From Candidatus Acidulodesulfobacterium acidiphilum (lineage in GTDB: Bacteria > SZUA-79 > Acidulodesulfobacterales > Acidulodesulfobacteraceae): a stretch of DNA of 64,000 nt. The notes under the pieces were generated by a model that saw nothing but the letters and a program-made list of their open reading frames with translations, ran no database searches and was not told where the DNA came from. The stretch is taken from positions 62,001 to 126,000 of the forward strand of contig SHMQ01000002.1 of the NCBI GenBank assembly GCA_008534395.1. Reading direction: 5' to 3'. The translations under genes and the position numbers were made by a program. Shown here in pieces: positions 24,496-31,474 of the stretch (position 1 is the stretch's first letter; the number at the start of each line of letters is the position of its first letter).

Positions 24496-24513
24496 GATTG
24501 ACATTACTCCTCC

Positions 24514-24897
24514 TTATTCACCTAAACGTTTTTTGTCGTCTAAAACGTCGAGCGAAAACTTGTTTTTTTTATCGCTTTTTATGCAGTAATCTTTTATATT
24601 TTTTTCGTCCTCTTTTAAAAAAAATCTAATAAGAAGAATGGCAAGCGTAGATAGAAAAAGAAATAAAACTATATAGAAATAAATTCCGAGCAGAGCGCTT
24701 GAATGTTTAGTCGGAGATACATAAATATAGCCGTAATATCCGTATTTGACAAACGTAAAAACTTTTGAAAACATATCCCCGAACACAAACGTAAAATAGC
24801 GTCCGTAGAACAATTTAAGAAACAAAAAGGGAAGGAAAAAGCATAAAAAAATTATAAAAATAATCGACAGAGCTTTGACTACGTGGTCTTTATACAT
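24514..24897 (-). CDS. Two-span membrane protein paired with coupling ATPase
   Basis: 127 residues with a hydrophobic N-terminal segment (about 7-33, ALSIIFIIFLCFFLPFLFLK) and a second (about 70-93, IYFYIVLFLFLSTLAILLIR), then a charged cytoplasmic tail. It overlaps the end of the coupling ATPase gene by eight bases. The same arrangement (two-span protein next to a soluble coupling ATPase) occurs in element 2, suggesting that it supplies the membrane anchor of a split VirD4/TraD protein (inference). Confidence 0.6.
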   Translation of the reverse strand: MYKDHVVKALSIIFIIFLCFFLPFLFLKLFYGRYFTFVFGDMFSKVFTFVKYGYYGYIYVSPTKHSSALLGIYFYIVLFLFLSTLAILLIRFFLKEDEKNIKDYCIKSDKKNKFSLDVLDDKKRLGE

Positions 24898-26107
24898 TCC
24901 TTAGCGCTTCCTCCATATTGATATGTTGAAACTTCATAATACACTTCGTTAAATCCTGCCTTATCAATATTTTTCCTATAGCGTTTCCCGGTTTCAAAGC
25001 CGATATCGCAGACGGCTGGACGAGCCAGTCTTTTACCTGCCCTGACGACACCATTGTAGTTCCGTGCGTCTCCATCGTGCGGGATTTAACCTCTTCGATT
25101 TTATAGCCGAAGAGTCTCGAAATATCTTCGTTCCTTAATCCGTCCTGCGCGAAGATAATTTTATTTCTTGCGTTGTTTAGTATGATATCTAAAAGCGTCG
25201 GATCAAATCTATCGGCATCGGAAAATGACTGAGTAAGCAAAGCTATTTCGATTCCGAATCCTCTTATTTCTTTTATAATTTTACTGAAATAAGAAAACAT
25301 TAAATCCGAAAATTCATCTATGGCAAACGTCATAAGAAAATCTCTCTGACGCGGTTTTACAAGTCTGATATACTCTATCGTCATTCTTCCGAAAGCGTTT
25401 TCAGTTTCGATATTTCTTAGCGAAAACCAGTTGTCGGCTTTAATATCTATATTTTCCGCATCTTCATAATTTAAATTCTTAGCAAGAGCGAACGGCTGAA
25501 GTTTATTTAAAAAATTAGATATCAAAGAGGCGTAATCTGAGTTATTGACTATACCCGATAAAATTAGTTCTTCAGGCTTCGATAAATAGCTTTTATAAGT
25601 ATCGTACAGCCTTTTCATCTCGTCCCTAAATAACGATAAAAACAATTTTTCAAAGGTAATATTTTCGATATAATCTATCGCAAAAGACAGAGCCTGAACC
25701 GCAAAATTTTGATAAAACGTTTCTTCCGTAGATATAACTTTAGGATAGAGCGAATTCTTTAACATTTCGAGTATTTCATCTTTTTTAAGACCTTTAAGCA
25801 GATTTATTTTAGATTTCATATCGTAAAAATTAGCTTCCGGCTTATAAATCCTTGCGACCATTTTTGCATTTTCATCGCCCTTGCCGTCTATTACCGTGAT
25901 ATTTTTTTTATTAATCCAAAGCGGCAATAAAACGCTTTCGGTTTTTCCGGAGCCGGTTATACCGAAAGCTATCATATGGGCATCGGGAAAAGGGATTTTT
26001 ATAACAGGACTGTCATCTTCTTTGGTCATATCCTTGATTAAGGCAAAAACCGGCAACGATTTTTTTTGCATATTATCAGACTGCTTTTTGTTATTTAGAA
26101 TATCCAA
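24890..26107 (-). CDS. VirD4/TraD-like type IV coupling ATPase
   Basis: 405 residues. Walker A GITGSGKTESVLLP near residue 50, Walker B FAIDEFSDLMF, and the ALLTQSFSDADRFD block (equivalent to the T-Q motif of TraG/VirD4 ATPases). No membrane segment of its own. It probably starts with TTG 26107, ten bases after GGAGG and two bases past the stop of the preceding gene; ATG 26071 has no ribosome site. It would energise DNA transfer by linking a relaxase-bound strand to a secretion channel. No relaxase is seen in the visible part of element 1. Confidence 0.8.
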   Translation of the reverse strand: MDILNNKKQSDNMQKKSLPVFALIKDMTKEDDSPVIKIPFPDAHMIAFGITGSGKTESVLLPLWINKKNITVIDGKGDENAKMVARIYKPEANFYDMKSKINLLKGLKKDEILEMLKNSLYPKVISTEETFYQNFAVQALSFAIDYIENITFEKLFLSLFRDEMKRLYDTYKSYLSKPEELILSGIVNNSDYASLISNFLNKLQPFALAKNLNYEDAENIDIKADNWFSLRNIETENAFGRMTIEYIRLVKPRQRDFLMTFAIDEFSDLMFSYFSKIIKEIRGFGIEIALLTQSFSDADRFDPTLLDIILNNARNKIIFAQDGLRNEDISRLFGYKIEEVKSRTMETHGTTMVSSGQVKDWLVQPSAISALKPGNAIGKILIRQDLTKCIMKFQHINMEEALRNV

Positions 26108-26109
26108 AA

Positions 26110-26331
26110 TTATTTTTCCTCCGTTTTTTTAGATTTAGCGGCTTTATTTTTCCCGTTAAGGTCTTCTATTAATTTCTGTTTTGAACTTTCAATTAAAGTT
26201 TTAACTATTTCCGACTGTTCTACTTTGTATTTCTTGGAAACTTCCGTTATTAAATCGTAAATAGATTTTGAAATTTTAACGTTCTTTAACGAAACGGTTT
26301 CTTCTTTTACGAGTCTTTCAAAAATAGACAT
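26110..26331 (-). CDS. Ribbon-helix-helix-like DNA-binding protein
   Basis: 73 residues: a short strand (TVSLKNVKISKSIYDLI) followed by two helices (ITEVSKKYKVEQSEIVKTLI) and a basic tail (NGKNKAAKSKKTEEK), as in Arc/MetJ/CopG repressors. It lies between parB and the coupling ATPase, four bases past the parB stop, so it may regulate this partition/transfer operon. Confidence 0.65.
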   Translation of the reverse strand: MSIFERLVKEETVSLKNVKISKSIYDLITEVSKKYKVEQSEIVKTLIESSKQKLIEDLNGKNKAAKSKKTEEK

Positions 26332-26334
26332 AAC

Positions 26335-27141
26335 TTAATCCTCCTTAATTTTAATTATTTGTTTTAATATTTTTTCCGTCTTTAATCCCGATGGAATTTT
26401 TAAAGTTATACTGGTCATTTTTTTTAAAAATAAAACCGACATTTTAGATGAATGTTCTTCGTTAAACCGGTTTATTAAATAGGTGATATTATCATTATCC
26501 AACGAAGAATTTTTCTTATTTTGAATATCTTTAATATGCAGTTCATCAAAATCTTTTATTATCTCTTTTTTAACTTTAGCTTCGTCAATTCTCGAAACTT
26601 CTATCGCCTTTCTTACGTTTTTTTTGGTTATTTTGCCTTGCAAATCGTTTTCTACGCTTAAAAGGGAAATCATATCGCTTATATGACTTTTGCTTTTACC
26701 GACAAGACTTGCTATATCCCTTATAGTTTTGTTTTTGTCTAAAAGTTTTTTATATGCCTTTGCAAGCTCTATGGGTTCTAATTCTTTTCTTTGCAGATTT
26801 TCTATAATCTGAATTATAAAAATATCTTCTTCCTTTATATCGTTTCTTATATTGGCTTTGATAGTTTTTAAGCCTAACTGTCTAAACGCCGCAAGCCTTC
26901 TTTCGCCGCATATAAGATTATAGTTGCCGCCACCGTCTTCTTTTACTACTATAGGTTCTAATAATCCGTGGGTCTTAATAGAATTCATAAGTTCGTCAAA
27001 CTCTCTACCGCCTATATTTTCTCTTGGCTGCGAATATATTATTTTGACTTTTTCAGTTTCTATTTCGGTTTTATCGGTTTTATTTTCTTCGGCTTTTCCT
27101 CCGAGCCAAGACAAGGGATCTTTTAGTTCAAATTTTGCCAT
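26335..27141 (-). CDS. parB: ParB-like partition protein
   Basis: 268 residues from ATG 27141, which has GGGAGGCAAAT upstream and overlaps parA by 14 bases; an earlier in-frame start lies inside parA. The ParB/Sulfiredoxin domain shows IIYSQPRENIGGREFDELMN, GLLEPIVV and GERRLAAFRQLGL (the C/GERR CTPase motif), followed by the HTH KNKTIRDIASLVGKSKSHIS. It binds centromere-like sites and acts with ParA to segregate the circular or replicating form. No parS is obvious nearby. Confidence 0.93.
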   Translation of the reverse strand: MAKFELKDPLSWLGGKAEENKTDKTEIETEKVKIIYSQPRENIGGREFDELMNSIKTHGLLEPIVVKEDGGGNYNLICGERRLAAFRQLGLKTIKANIRNDIKEEDIFIIQIIENLQRKELEPIELAKAYKKLLDKNKTIRDIASLVGKSKSHISDMISLLSVENDLQGKITKKNVRKAIEVSRIDEAKVKKEIIKDFDELHIKDIQNKKNSSLDNDNITYLINRFNEEHSSKMSVLFLKKMTSITLKIPSGLKTEKILKQIIKIKED

Positions 27142-27895
27142 ATTTGCCTCCCGTAATTTCTTTGGCAAGGTCGATGTAGTCCGCCGCGCATTTAGAATTA
27201 TTTTTGTAAGTATAAACCGTTTTACACATTGCTTGAGCTTCTTTTAATTTAGTATCCGTTCTAATAACCGTTTTAAACATTTTATCTCCAAGCTGAGGTT
27301 TTAAAACAGATTCATAAATTTGTTTAGATACGGAAAGTCTTTTATTATAGCCCACGGCTAAGTATCCCATTATTTCGAGATTATTATTGATTTTTGATTT
27401 CACTCTGTCAAAAGTATTCAAAAAATCCGAAAGGCCGTCCACGGCAAACTTTTCAAGAAGTATAGGCACTATTATCCGGTCTGAAGCGGCAAGGGCGTTA
27501 AGTGATATTAAACCTAAAGAAGGCGGGCAGTCGATTAAAATATAATCGTATTTGTCTTTTACGTCCTTAAGAGCGTCCTTTAAAATATATTCCCTGCCTA
27601 TTTTCATAAAAATTTCAAGCTCTACGCCCGATAAAGAAATATTCGAAGGCACTAAATCAATGCCGTCAACGTTGATTACGACATCTTTTAATAACGCCTT
27701 TTCCATTAAAACCGCTGATATTGATTTTTCAGGTTCTACTCTTTCGGTTAAATGAAGCGTAGCGTTTGCCTGAGGATCTAAATCTACGAGCAGAACTTTT
27801 TTTGAAGCAAGAGGCAAAGTTAAAGATTTTGAAAGATTAACGGCCGTCGTAGTTTTACCGACGCCGCCTTTCTGATTTACGATAGAAATAATCAT
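27128..27895 (-). CDS. parA: ParA/Soj partition ATPase
   Basis: 255 residues from ATG 27895 (GGGGGATTTT upstream); a start 12 bases earlier has no ribosome site. Deviant Walker A NQKGGVGKTT, Walker A' LLVDLDPQANAT and Walker B DYILIDCPPSLGL are all intact; no N-terminal HTH, so it is the Soj/type Ib kind. It forms the par operon with parB and the RHH protein, driven by the promoter at 27,96x with a palindromic operator. Confidence 0.96.
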   Translation of the reverse strand: MIISIVNQKGGVGKTTTAVNLSKSLTLPLASKKVLLVDLDPQANATLHLTERVEPEKSISAVLMEKALLKDVVINVDGIDLVPSNISLSGVELEIFMKIGREYILKDALKDVKDKYDYILIDCPPSLGLISLNALAASDRIIVPILLEKFAVDGLSDFLNTFDRVKSKINNNLEIMGYLAVGYNKRLSVSKQIYESVLKPQLGDKMFKTVIRTDTKLKEAQAMCKTVYTYKNNSKCAADYIDLAKEITGGKYGKI

Positions 27896-27959
27896 AAAAT
27901 CCCCCATTATAGCGAAGTTAAATAAAAGTCCGCAATGCGGATTAATAAAAAAATATCAC

Positions 27960-28019
27960 TTTAATAAATGTTTGTCAATACAAAATTTATTGACAATGTA
28001 ATTTTAATATGATATTTTT
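27960..28019. promoter_or_regulatory. Divergent promoters with palindromic operator (parA / dsbA-like)
   Basis: A perfect inverted repeat TTGTCAATA (27972-27980) / TATTGACAA (27988-27996) overlaps two -35 boxes. Minus strand: TTGACA-17-TATTTT towards parA. Plus strand: TTGACA-17-TATTTT ending about 10 bases before the ATG of the dsbA-like gene, which therefore has an almost leaderless transcript. The left half is nearly identical to 8,121-8,144, so one regulator, perhaps the adjacent XRE protein, may control both. Confidence 0.65.
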
Positions 28020-28027
28020 TAAACATT

Positions 28028-28606
28028 ATGAAAAAAATATTAATTCTTATCTTTATTTCAGCTTTATTTTTTACGGTAAGAAATACATTCGCTTATAATA
28101 TAGGAAACCCTGACGCTAAAATAAAAATAATAGAATACTCCGATTACGAATGTCCATATTGCAGAAAATTTGAACTAAAAGTATTTCCATATATTTATAA
28201 AAACTATATTAAAAGCGGCTATATCGATTGGGATTTTAGGGATTACCCGTTGGTAAATATTCATGCTTTCGCTTATAAGGCGGCGGTTATAGCCGACTGC
28301 TCCGGAAATAATTATATGACGGTAAGGTATTACCTTTTTAAATATCAAAACGAATGGAAACAAACCGGAAATATATATAAAATATTAAAAAGATATATAA
28401 ACATAAAGCCTGTGGAAACTTGCGTTAATACGAGATACTCTCAAAAGATAGTAGATAACGATTTAAGGCAAGCGTATAAATTGGGATTAAGAGCTACGCC
28501 GAGTTTTGTTATTGATAAAAACGGCAAATATTTACAGACTATAAAAGGATACCATAATAGCGGTTTTTGGTATTTGACTTTGAATTTTCTGTTATCCGAC
28601 AAATAA
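28028..28606 (+). CDS. DsbA-like secreted thioredoxin-fold protein
   Basis: 192 residues, first gene on the plus strand. A signal peptide (MKKILILIFISALFFTVRNTFA) is followed by the thioredoxin-4/DsbA pattern: YSDYECPYCRKFE with the CPYC redox pair (Cys42, Cys45), a helical insert, and cis-Pro loop LRATPSFVID. It likely makes or shuffles disulfides in exported proteins of the element. No Shine-Dalgarno precedes the start; the promoter lies right before it. Confidence 0.88.
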   Translation: MKKILILIFISALFFTVRNTFAYNIGNPDAKIKIIEYSDYECPYCRKFELKVFPYIYKNYIKSGYIDWDFRDYPLVNIHAFAYKAAVIADCSGNNYMTVRYYLFKYQNEWKQTGNIYKILKRYINIKPVETCVNTRYSQKIVDNDLRQAYKLGLRATPSFVIDKNGKYLQTIKGYHNSGFWYLTLNFLLSDK

Positions 28607-28647
28607 TTTCTTTAACTGCAATTGTCAACTTATTTTTTTAATTAATT

Positions 28648-29184
28648 ATGAATATAAAAGAAGTCAATAAAATCATTGGAAATAATATAAAAAAATATAG
28701 AAAAGGACAGGGAATCACGCAAGGTGATTTATCTAAATCTTTAAAAATAACGCAGCAAGCTATCGCTAATTACGAAAAAGGTTTAAACCGCATTGCTTAT
28801 GATAAACTTGAGCATATAGCTGTTTTACTCGGTATTCCTTTGTTGTATTTTTTTTTAGATACTAATAATGAAACTTTAGTTAATAATATAAATTTCGATT
28901 ATTTATTGAAGTTAGCTTCTGATTATTTCGATATAAAACTCAATGAATCGCTTAAAATAGACCTTAAAGAATCATTGCAAAAAGTTTTTCAAAATAAGAC
29001 GATTAGAAATCAATTTTTTGGAGAATATGGACAATTTCAAGGGGGATTTAGGGAAGTTAAAAAACTGATGGATATATATATATCAGGAAATGAAACATTA
29101 ATAACTAATATAAATAATCAAATAAATTTAATACATTCAATGCTCAAAAAGACAAACTTAGATAAATATCCCGAAGAAGAATGA
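28648..29184 (+). CDS. XRE-family transcriptional regulator
   Basis: 178 residues. An N-terminal HTH_XRE domain (about 9-66): IKKYRKGQGITQGDLSKSLK, ITQQAIANYEKG, and LEHIAVLLGIPLLYFF. The remaining 110 residues are helical without a recognised domain. It is a candidate repressor for the element; a TTGTCAA half-site lies just upstream (about 28,622), like those at the parA operator. No ribosome site is visible, suggesting a leaderless transcript. Confidence 0.9.
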   Translation: MNIKEVNKIIGNNIKKYRKGQGITQGDLSKSLKITQQAIANYEKGLNRIAYDKLEHIAVLLGIPLLYFFLDTNNETLVNNINFDYLLKLASDYFDIKLNESLKIDLKESLQKVFQNKTIRNQFFGEYGQFQGGFREVKKLMDIYISGNETLITNINNQINLIHSMLKKTNLDKYPEEE

Positions 29185-29288
29185 AAATAGTAAAACAAAT
29201 GCTTTTTCCTAAACTTGATTATCTTTCCGTATAGTGGTATATTTTATTATATAATGAGTTATAAAAAATTAAATAAGGGGTAAAAAAA

Positions 29289-29519
29289 ATGGATAAAAAA
29301 CCAATAAATACTGAAGATGCAATGGATGTAGCAAAAGGAGTGGCCGAAAAGGCTGGTTTGCCTTTAATGTTTACAACTATAAACAGCATTAAAAAAGAAA
29401 ATGAAGAATATATTATAATATTATCCAATACTTTAAATAAGAATAGTTATAAAGTTCGTATTAATGCTAAAACCGGGGATGTAATCGAATGGGAAGAGAT
29501 GATACAACAGAAGCCATAG
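29289..29519 (+). CDS. Small PepSY-like domain protein
   Basis: 76 residues. The C-terminal part EEYIIILSNTLNKNSYKVRI..KTGDVIEWEE has the strand-turn-strand K-V-x-I-[ND]-x-K-T-G-x-V motif of PepSY domains. No signal peptide, so it acts in the cytoplasm. Start follows AAGGGGTAAAAAAA. Its 3' end overlaps the start of the HEPN-like gene by 31 bases, so the pair are translationally coupled and may form a two-gene system. Confidence 0.65.
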   Translation: MDKKPINTEDAMDVAKGVAEKAGLPLMFTTINSIKKENEEYIIILSNTLNKNSYKVRINAKTGDVIEWEEMIQQKP

Positions 29520-29890
29520 AAAAAATTGGGAAATATAAGCATAGAGCCGAGAAACTTTTTGAAAATGCTAAGATATTCTTAGATAAAGGAGAATATGAAA
29601 AAACCGGAGAGTTTTTATGGGGTGCTCTTGCGGCATATATTAATGCCATTGTATTTCTCAGGACAGGCGAAGCAAAATATAGCCATAATAAGTTAGTTAC
29701 GGCAGGAGAAAACATTGCTAAGGCTACAAAAGATGCGGATTTATTAAAGGCTATTCGTCAAACAGGACAGAAACTTCATGCGAATTACTATCATGGTTTT
29801 CTTATTCTTGAAGATTTTAAAGATATGTTTCCTGAAATCGAAAATGCAATAGAAAAACTTGATAATATTCTCTTTAATGAATTAAAATAA
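29489..29890 (+). CDS. HEPN/PaREP1-like protein
   Basis: 133 residues, all helical: AEKLFENAKIFLDKGEYEKT, LWGALAAYINAIVFLRTG, and AIRQTGQKLHANYYHGFL, matching the PaREP1/HEPN layout. R-x6-H (RQTGQKLH) fits the HEPN ribonuclease motif R-x4-6-H. HEPN proteins are often toxins or substrate-binding partners. The overlap with the PepSY-like gene is unusual; HEPN genes more often pair with a nucleotidyltransferase. Located at the integrase end, a frequent site for defence or addiction cargo. Confidence 0.7.
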   Translation: MGRDDTTEAIEKIGKYKHRAEKLFENAKIFLDKGEYEKTGEFLWGALAAYINAIVFLRTGEAKYSHNKLVTAGENIAKATKDADLLKAIRQTGQKLHANYYHGFLILEDFKDMFPEIENAIEKLDNILFNELK

Positions 29891-29949
29891 AAAAATCCTT
29901 TCAAATTTCCGTTTTAAGGCCTTTGACTTTTTATTTAGTTATAAAACCA

Positions 29950-30993
29950 TTAATCTTTTTTACTACTCTTATTCCACACGTCGTCAACGGCCTTGCGTAA
30001 AGTGCTTGGAACTAAATGCGAATACCTTTTCGTCATCTGCGTTGTTCTATGTCCCAGAAGTTCCCCTGTGATATAAAGCGACGTCCCGTCCATTACCATT
30101 TTACTTGCGAAGACGTGCCTTAAATCGTGAATGTGCATATCCTTAAATCCCGCATTTTTACAGGCGGTATTGAAAGACTTCTTAAAATCGCCTAATTTAG
30201 CCCCGTTTTTGTTAAATACGTATAAACAGTCCTGATGTTTTTCAATACCGCCTAAAAGCTCTTTTAAGGGCTTACTTATCGGAACATAGCGGTCATACTT
30301 AGTCTTAGTTCCCTTTATGGCTATTACGTCGTTCTGTAAGTCCACGTCGTCCCATTTGAGGTTAAGGGCTTCCCCTTTCCGGCAGCCTGAAAGGATTAAG
30401 AAAGTTATTAAGTCTTTAGTAAGTTTATTGGAAGCTCCATTAATCAATTTTAAGATATCTTTATCGGATAAAGTTTTTAACCTGGACAGCTCGTTAAGTT
30501 TTTTAACGCCGCCTGCCGGATTCTTTTCGATGAGTTCCTTTTCAATGCAGAAGTTAAAGAAGTGATGAAGGGTAGTTATTTCTAAATTTACCGATCTGAA
30601 ACTTATTTCGGATTCTTTTTTGCCGATATTTTTCGGCATGGCCATAATTTCTATTTTTCTTTTCAACTGGTAGTCTTTGATATTAGACTGCGTAATATCG
30701 GAAATGCTTTTGTCTTTAAATATAGGTAGGAAATGTTTAGATAGGCTTATTTTATCTTTCGTAGTCTTGCTTGAATGGCTCTGGTTTTTTATATATTGCT
30801 CCCATGCCGTTAAAAAGGTATAATTATTTTTAACCGGCATGCTGAATTTTTTCCGGACCAGATCGGCTTCTATTGTATTTGCTATTTGCTGAGCAAGTTT
30901 CTTATTGTCAGTTTTGGTAGAACCGCGGTATCTGAATCCGTTAAGACGTATTTGATACCAGTATGTATCGTTTCTTTTATAAATGCTTGCCAT
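29950..30993 (-). CDS. int: Tyrosine integrase of element 1
   Basis: 347 residues. ATG 30993 begins MASIYKRNDTYWYQIRLNGF, the arm-binding-type N-terminus; an upstream extension is an AT-rich artefact. Core-binding domain about 60-160, catalytic domain from 185: Arg in SGCRKGEALNLKW, Lys in KGTKTKYDR, H-x-x-R in HDLRHVFASKM, second His in LLGHRTTQMTK and Tyr in RYSHL. It lies about 165 bases from the tRNA-Lys fragment, the expected spot for an integrase next to its attachment site. Confidence 0.95.
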   Translation of the reverse strand: MASIYKRNDTYWYQIRLNGFRYRGSTKTDNKKLAQQIANTIEADLVRKKFSMPVKNNYTFLTAWEQYIKNQSHSSKTTKDKISLSKHFLPIFKDKSISDITQSNIKDYQLKRKIEIMAMPKNIGKKESEISFRSVNLEITTLHHFFNFCIEKELIEKNPAGGVKKLNELSRLKTLSDKDILKLINGASNKLTKDLITFLILSGCRKGEALNLKWDDVDLQNDVIAIKGTKTKYDRYVPISKPLKELLGGIEKHQDCLYVFNKNGAKLGDFKKSFNTACKNAGFKDMHIHDLRHVFASKMVMDGTSLYITGELLGHRTTQMTKRYSHLVPSTLRKAVDDVWNKSSKKD

Positions 30994-31159
30994 ATTTAGC
31001 CGTAAAATAATGTGGTCGTTTTTGTGTCTAAAATAAAAATACGATACGGTAAAATATAGCATTTTACGGACTAAAAAAGCAAGAAAAATTTTAAATATAA
31101 AAACCGCAAAGCATTAAAAATATTGATTTAGCAAGGCATTAATGATAATAAAAGCTTAT

Positions 31160-31206
31160 GACTCTTAATCAGTAGGTCGTCGGTTCGATCCCGACACAGC
31201 CCACCA
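31160..31206 (+). other. attR: 3' fragment of tRNA-Lys(CTT)
   Basis: Forty-seven bases equal the 3' part of a tRNA from the anticodon loop (CTCTTAA, anticodon CTT) through variable loop, T arm (GTCGG-TTCGATC-CCGAC) and acceptor (..ACAGCCCACCA). The 5' half is missing and no pairing partner lies upstream, so this is not a functional tRNA. It is the crossover duplicate left by integration into a tRNA-Lys gene; the intact copy should lie at the other end of element 1, outside the window. Confidence 0.85.
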
Positions 31207-31224
31207 GTAAAATAAAGACTGTAA

Positions 31225-31434
31225 TCATTTTCTTATTAAATACATAATAATAGTCAATATTATGCTTGCAATTATACTTAATCCCAATGGAAAATAAAAA
31301 GTAAAATTGCCTTTTTTAATTATTATATCTCCCGGAAACTTGCCTATAGGCAGTTTATGAAAAACAATAAATAATAAACCTAAAATTATCAATACTATTC
31401 CGGTTAATATAAGGAATCTGCCTAACCCATACAT
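31225..31434 (-). CDS. DUF2905 membrane protein
   Basis: 69 residues with two spans (about 5-27 and 45-66) and the DUF2905 signature GKFPGDIIIKKGNFTFYFPL. A conserved small inner-membrane protein of unknown role, typically chromosomal. It sits 40 bases upstream of dinB's transcription direction end and marks the return to chromosome after element 1. Confidence 0.9.
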   Translation of the reverse strand: MYGLGRFLILTGIVLIILGLLFIVFHKLPIGKFPGDIIIKKGNFTFYFPLGLSIIASIILTIIMYLIRK

Positions 31435-31474
31435 ATATTTAACCTCTGAGCTTTTGAAATTAATTTGTTAAAAT

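Larger units (their letters stand above)
22858..24500 (-). mobile_element. IscB (IS200/IS605-related) element with omega RNA
   Basis: A non-autonomous insertion: no TnpA transposase is present. The left end on the minus strand (about 24,490) begins with the GC hairpin CCCCGCCCTTTCGGACGGGG followed by GAACCGTAAGGTTC. The right end (about 22,860-22,925) carries ACAGACGGGGACTTCTCGGC and a GGGGGAG tail typical of IS605-family right ends. Between them lie the omega RNA and iscB. It splits the operon between the membrane/coupling-protein genes and the replication-relaxation gene. Confidence 0.85.
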
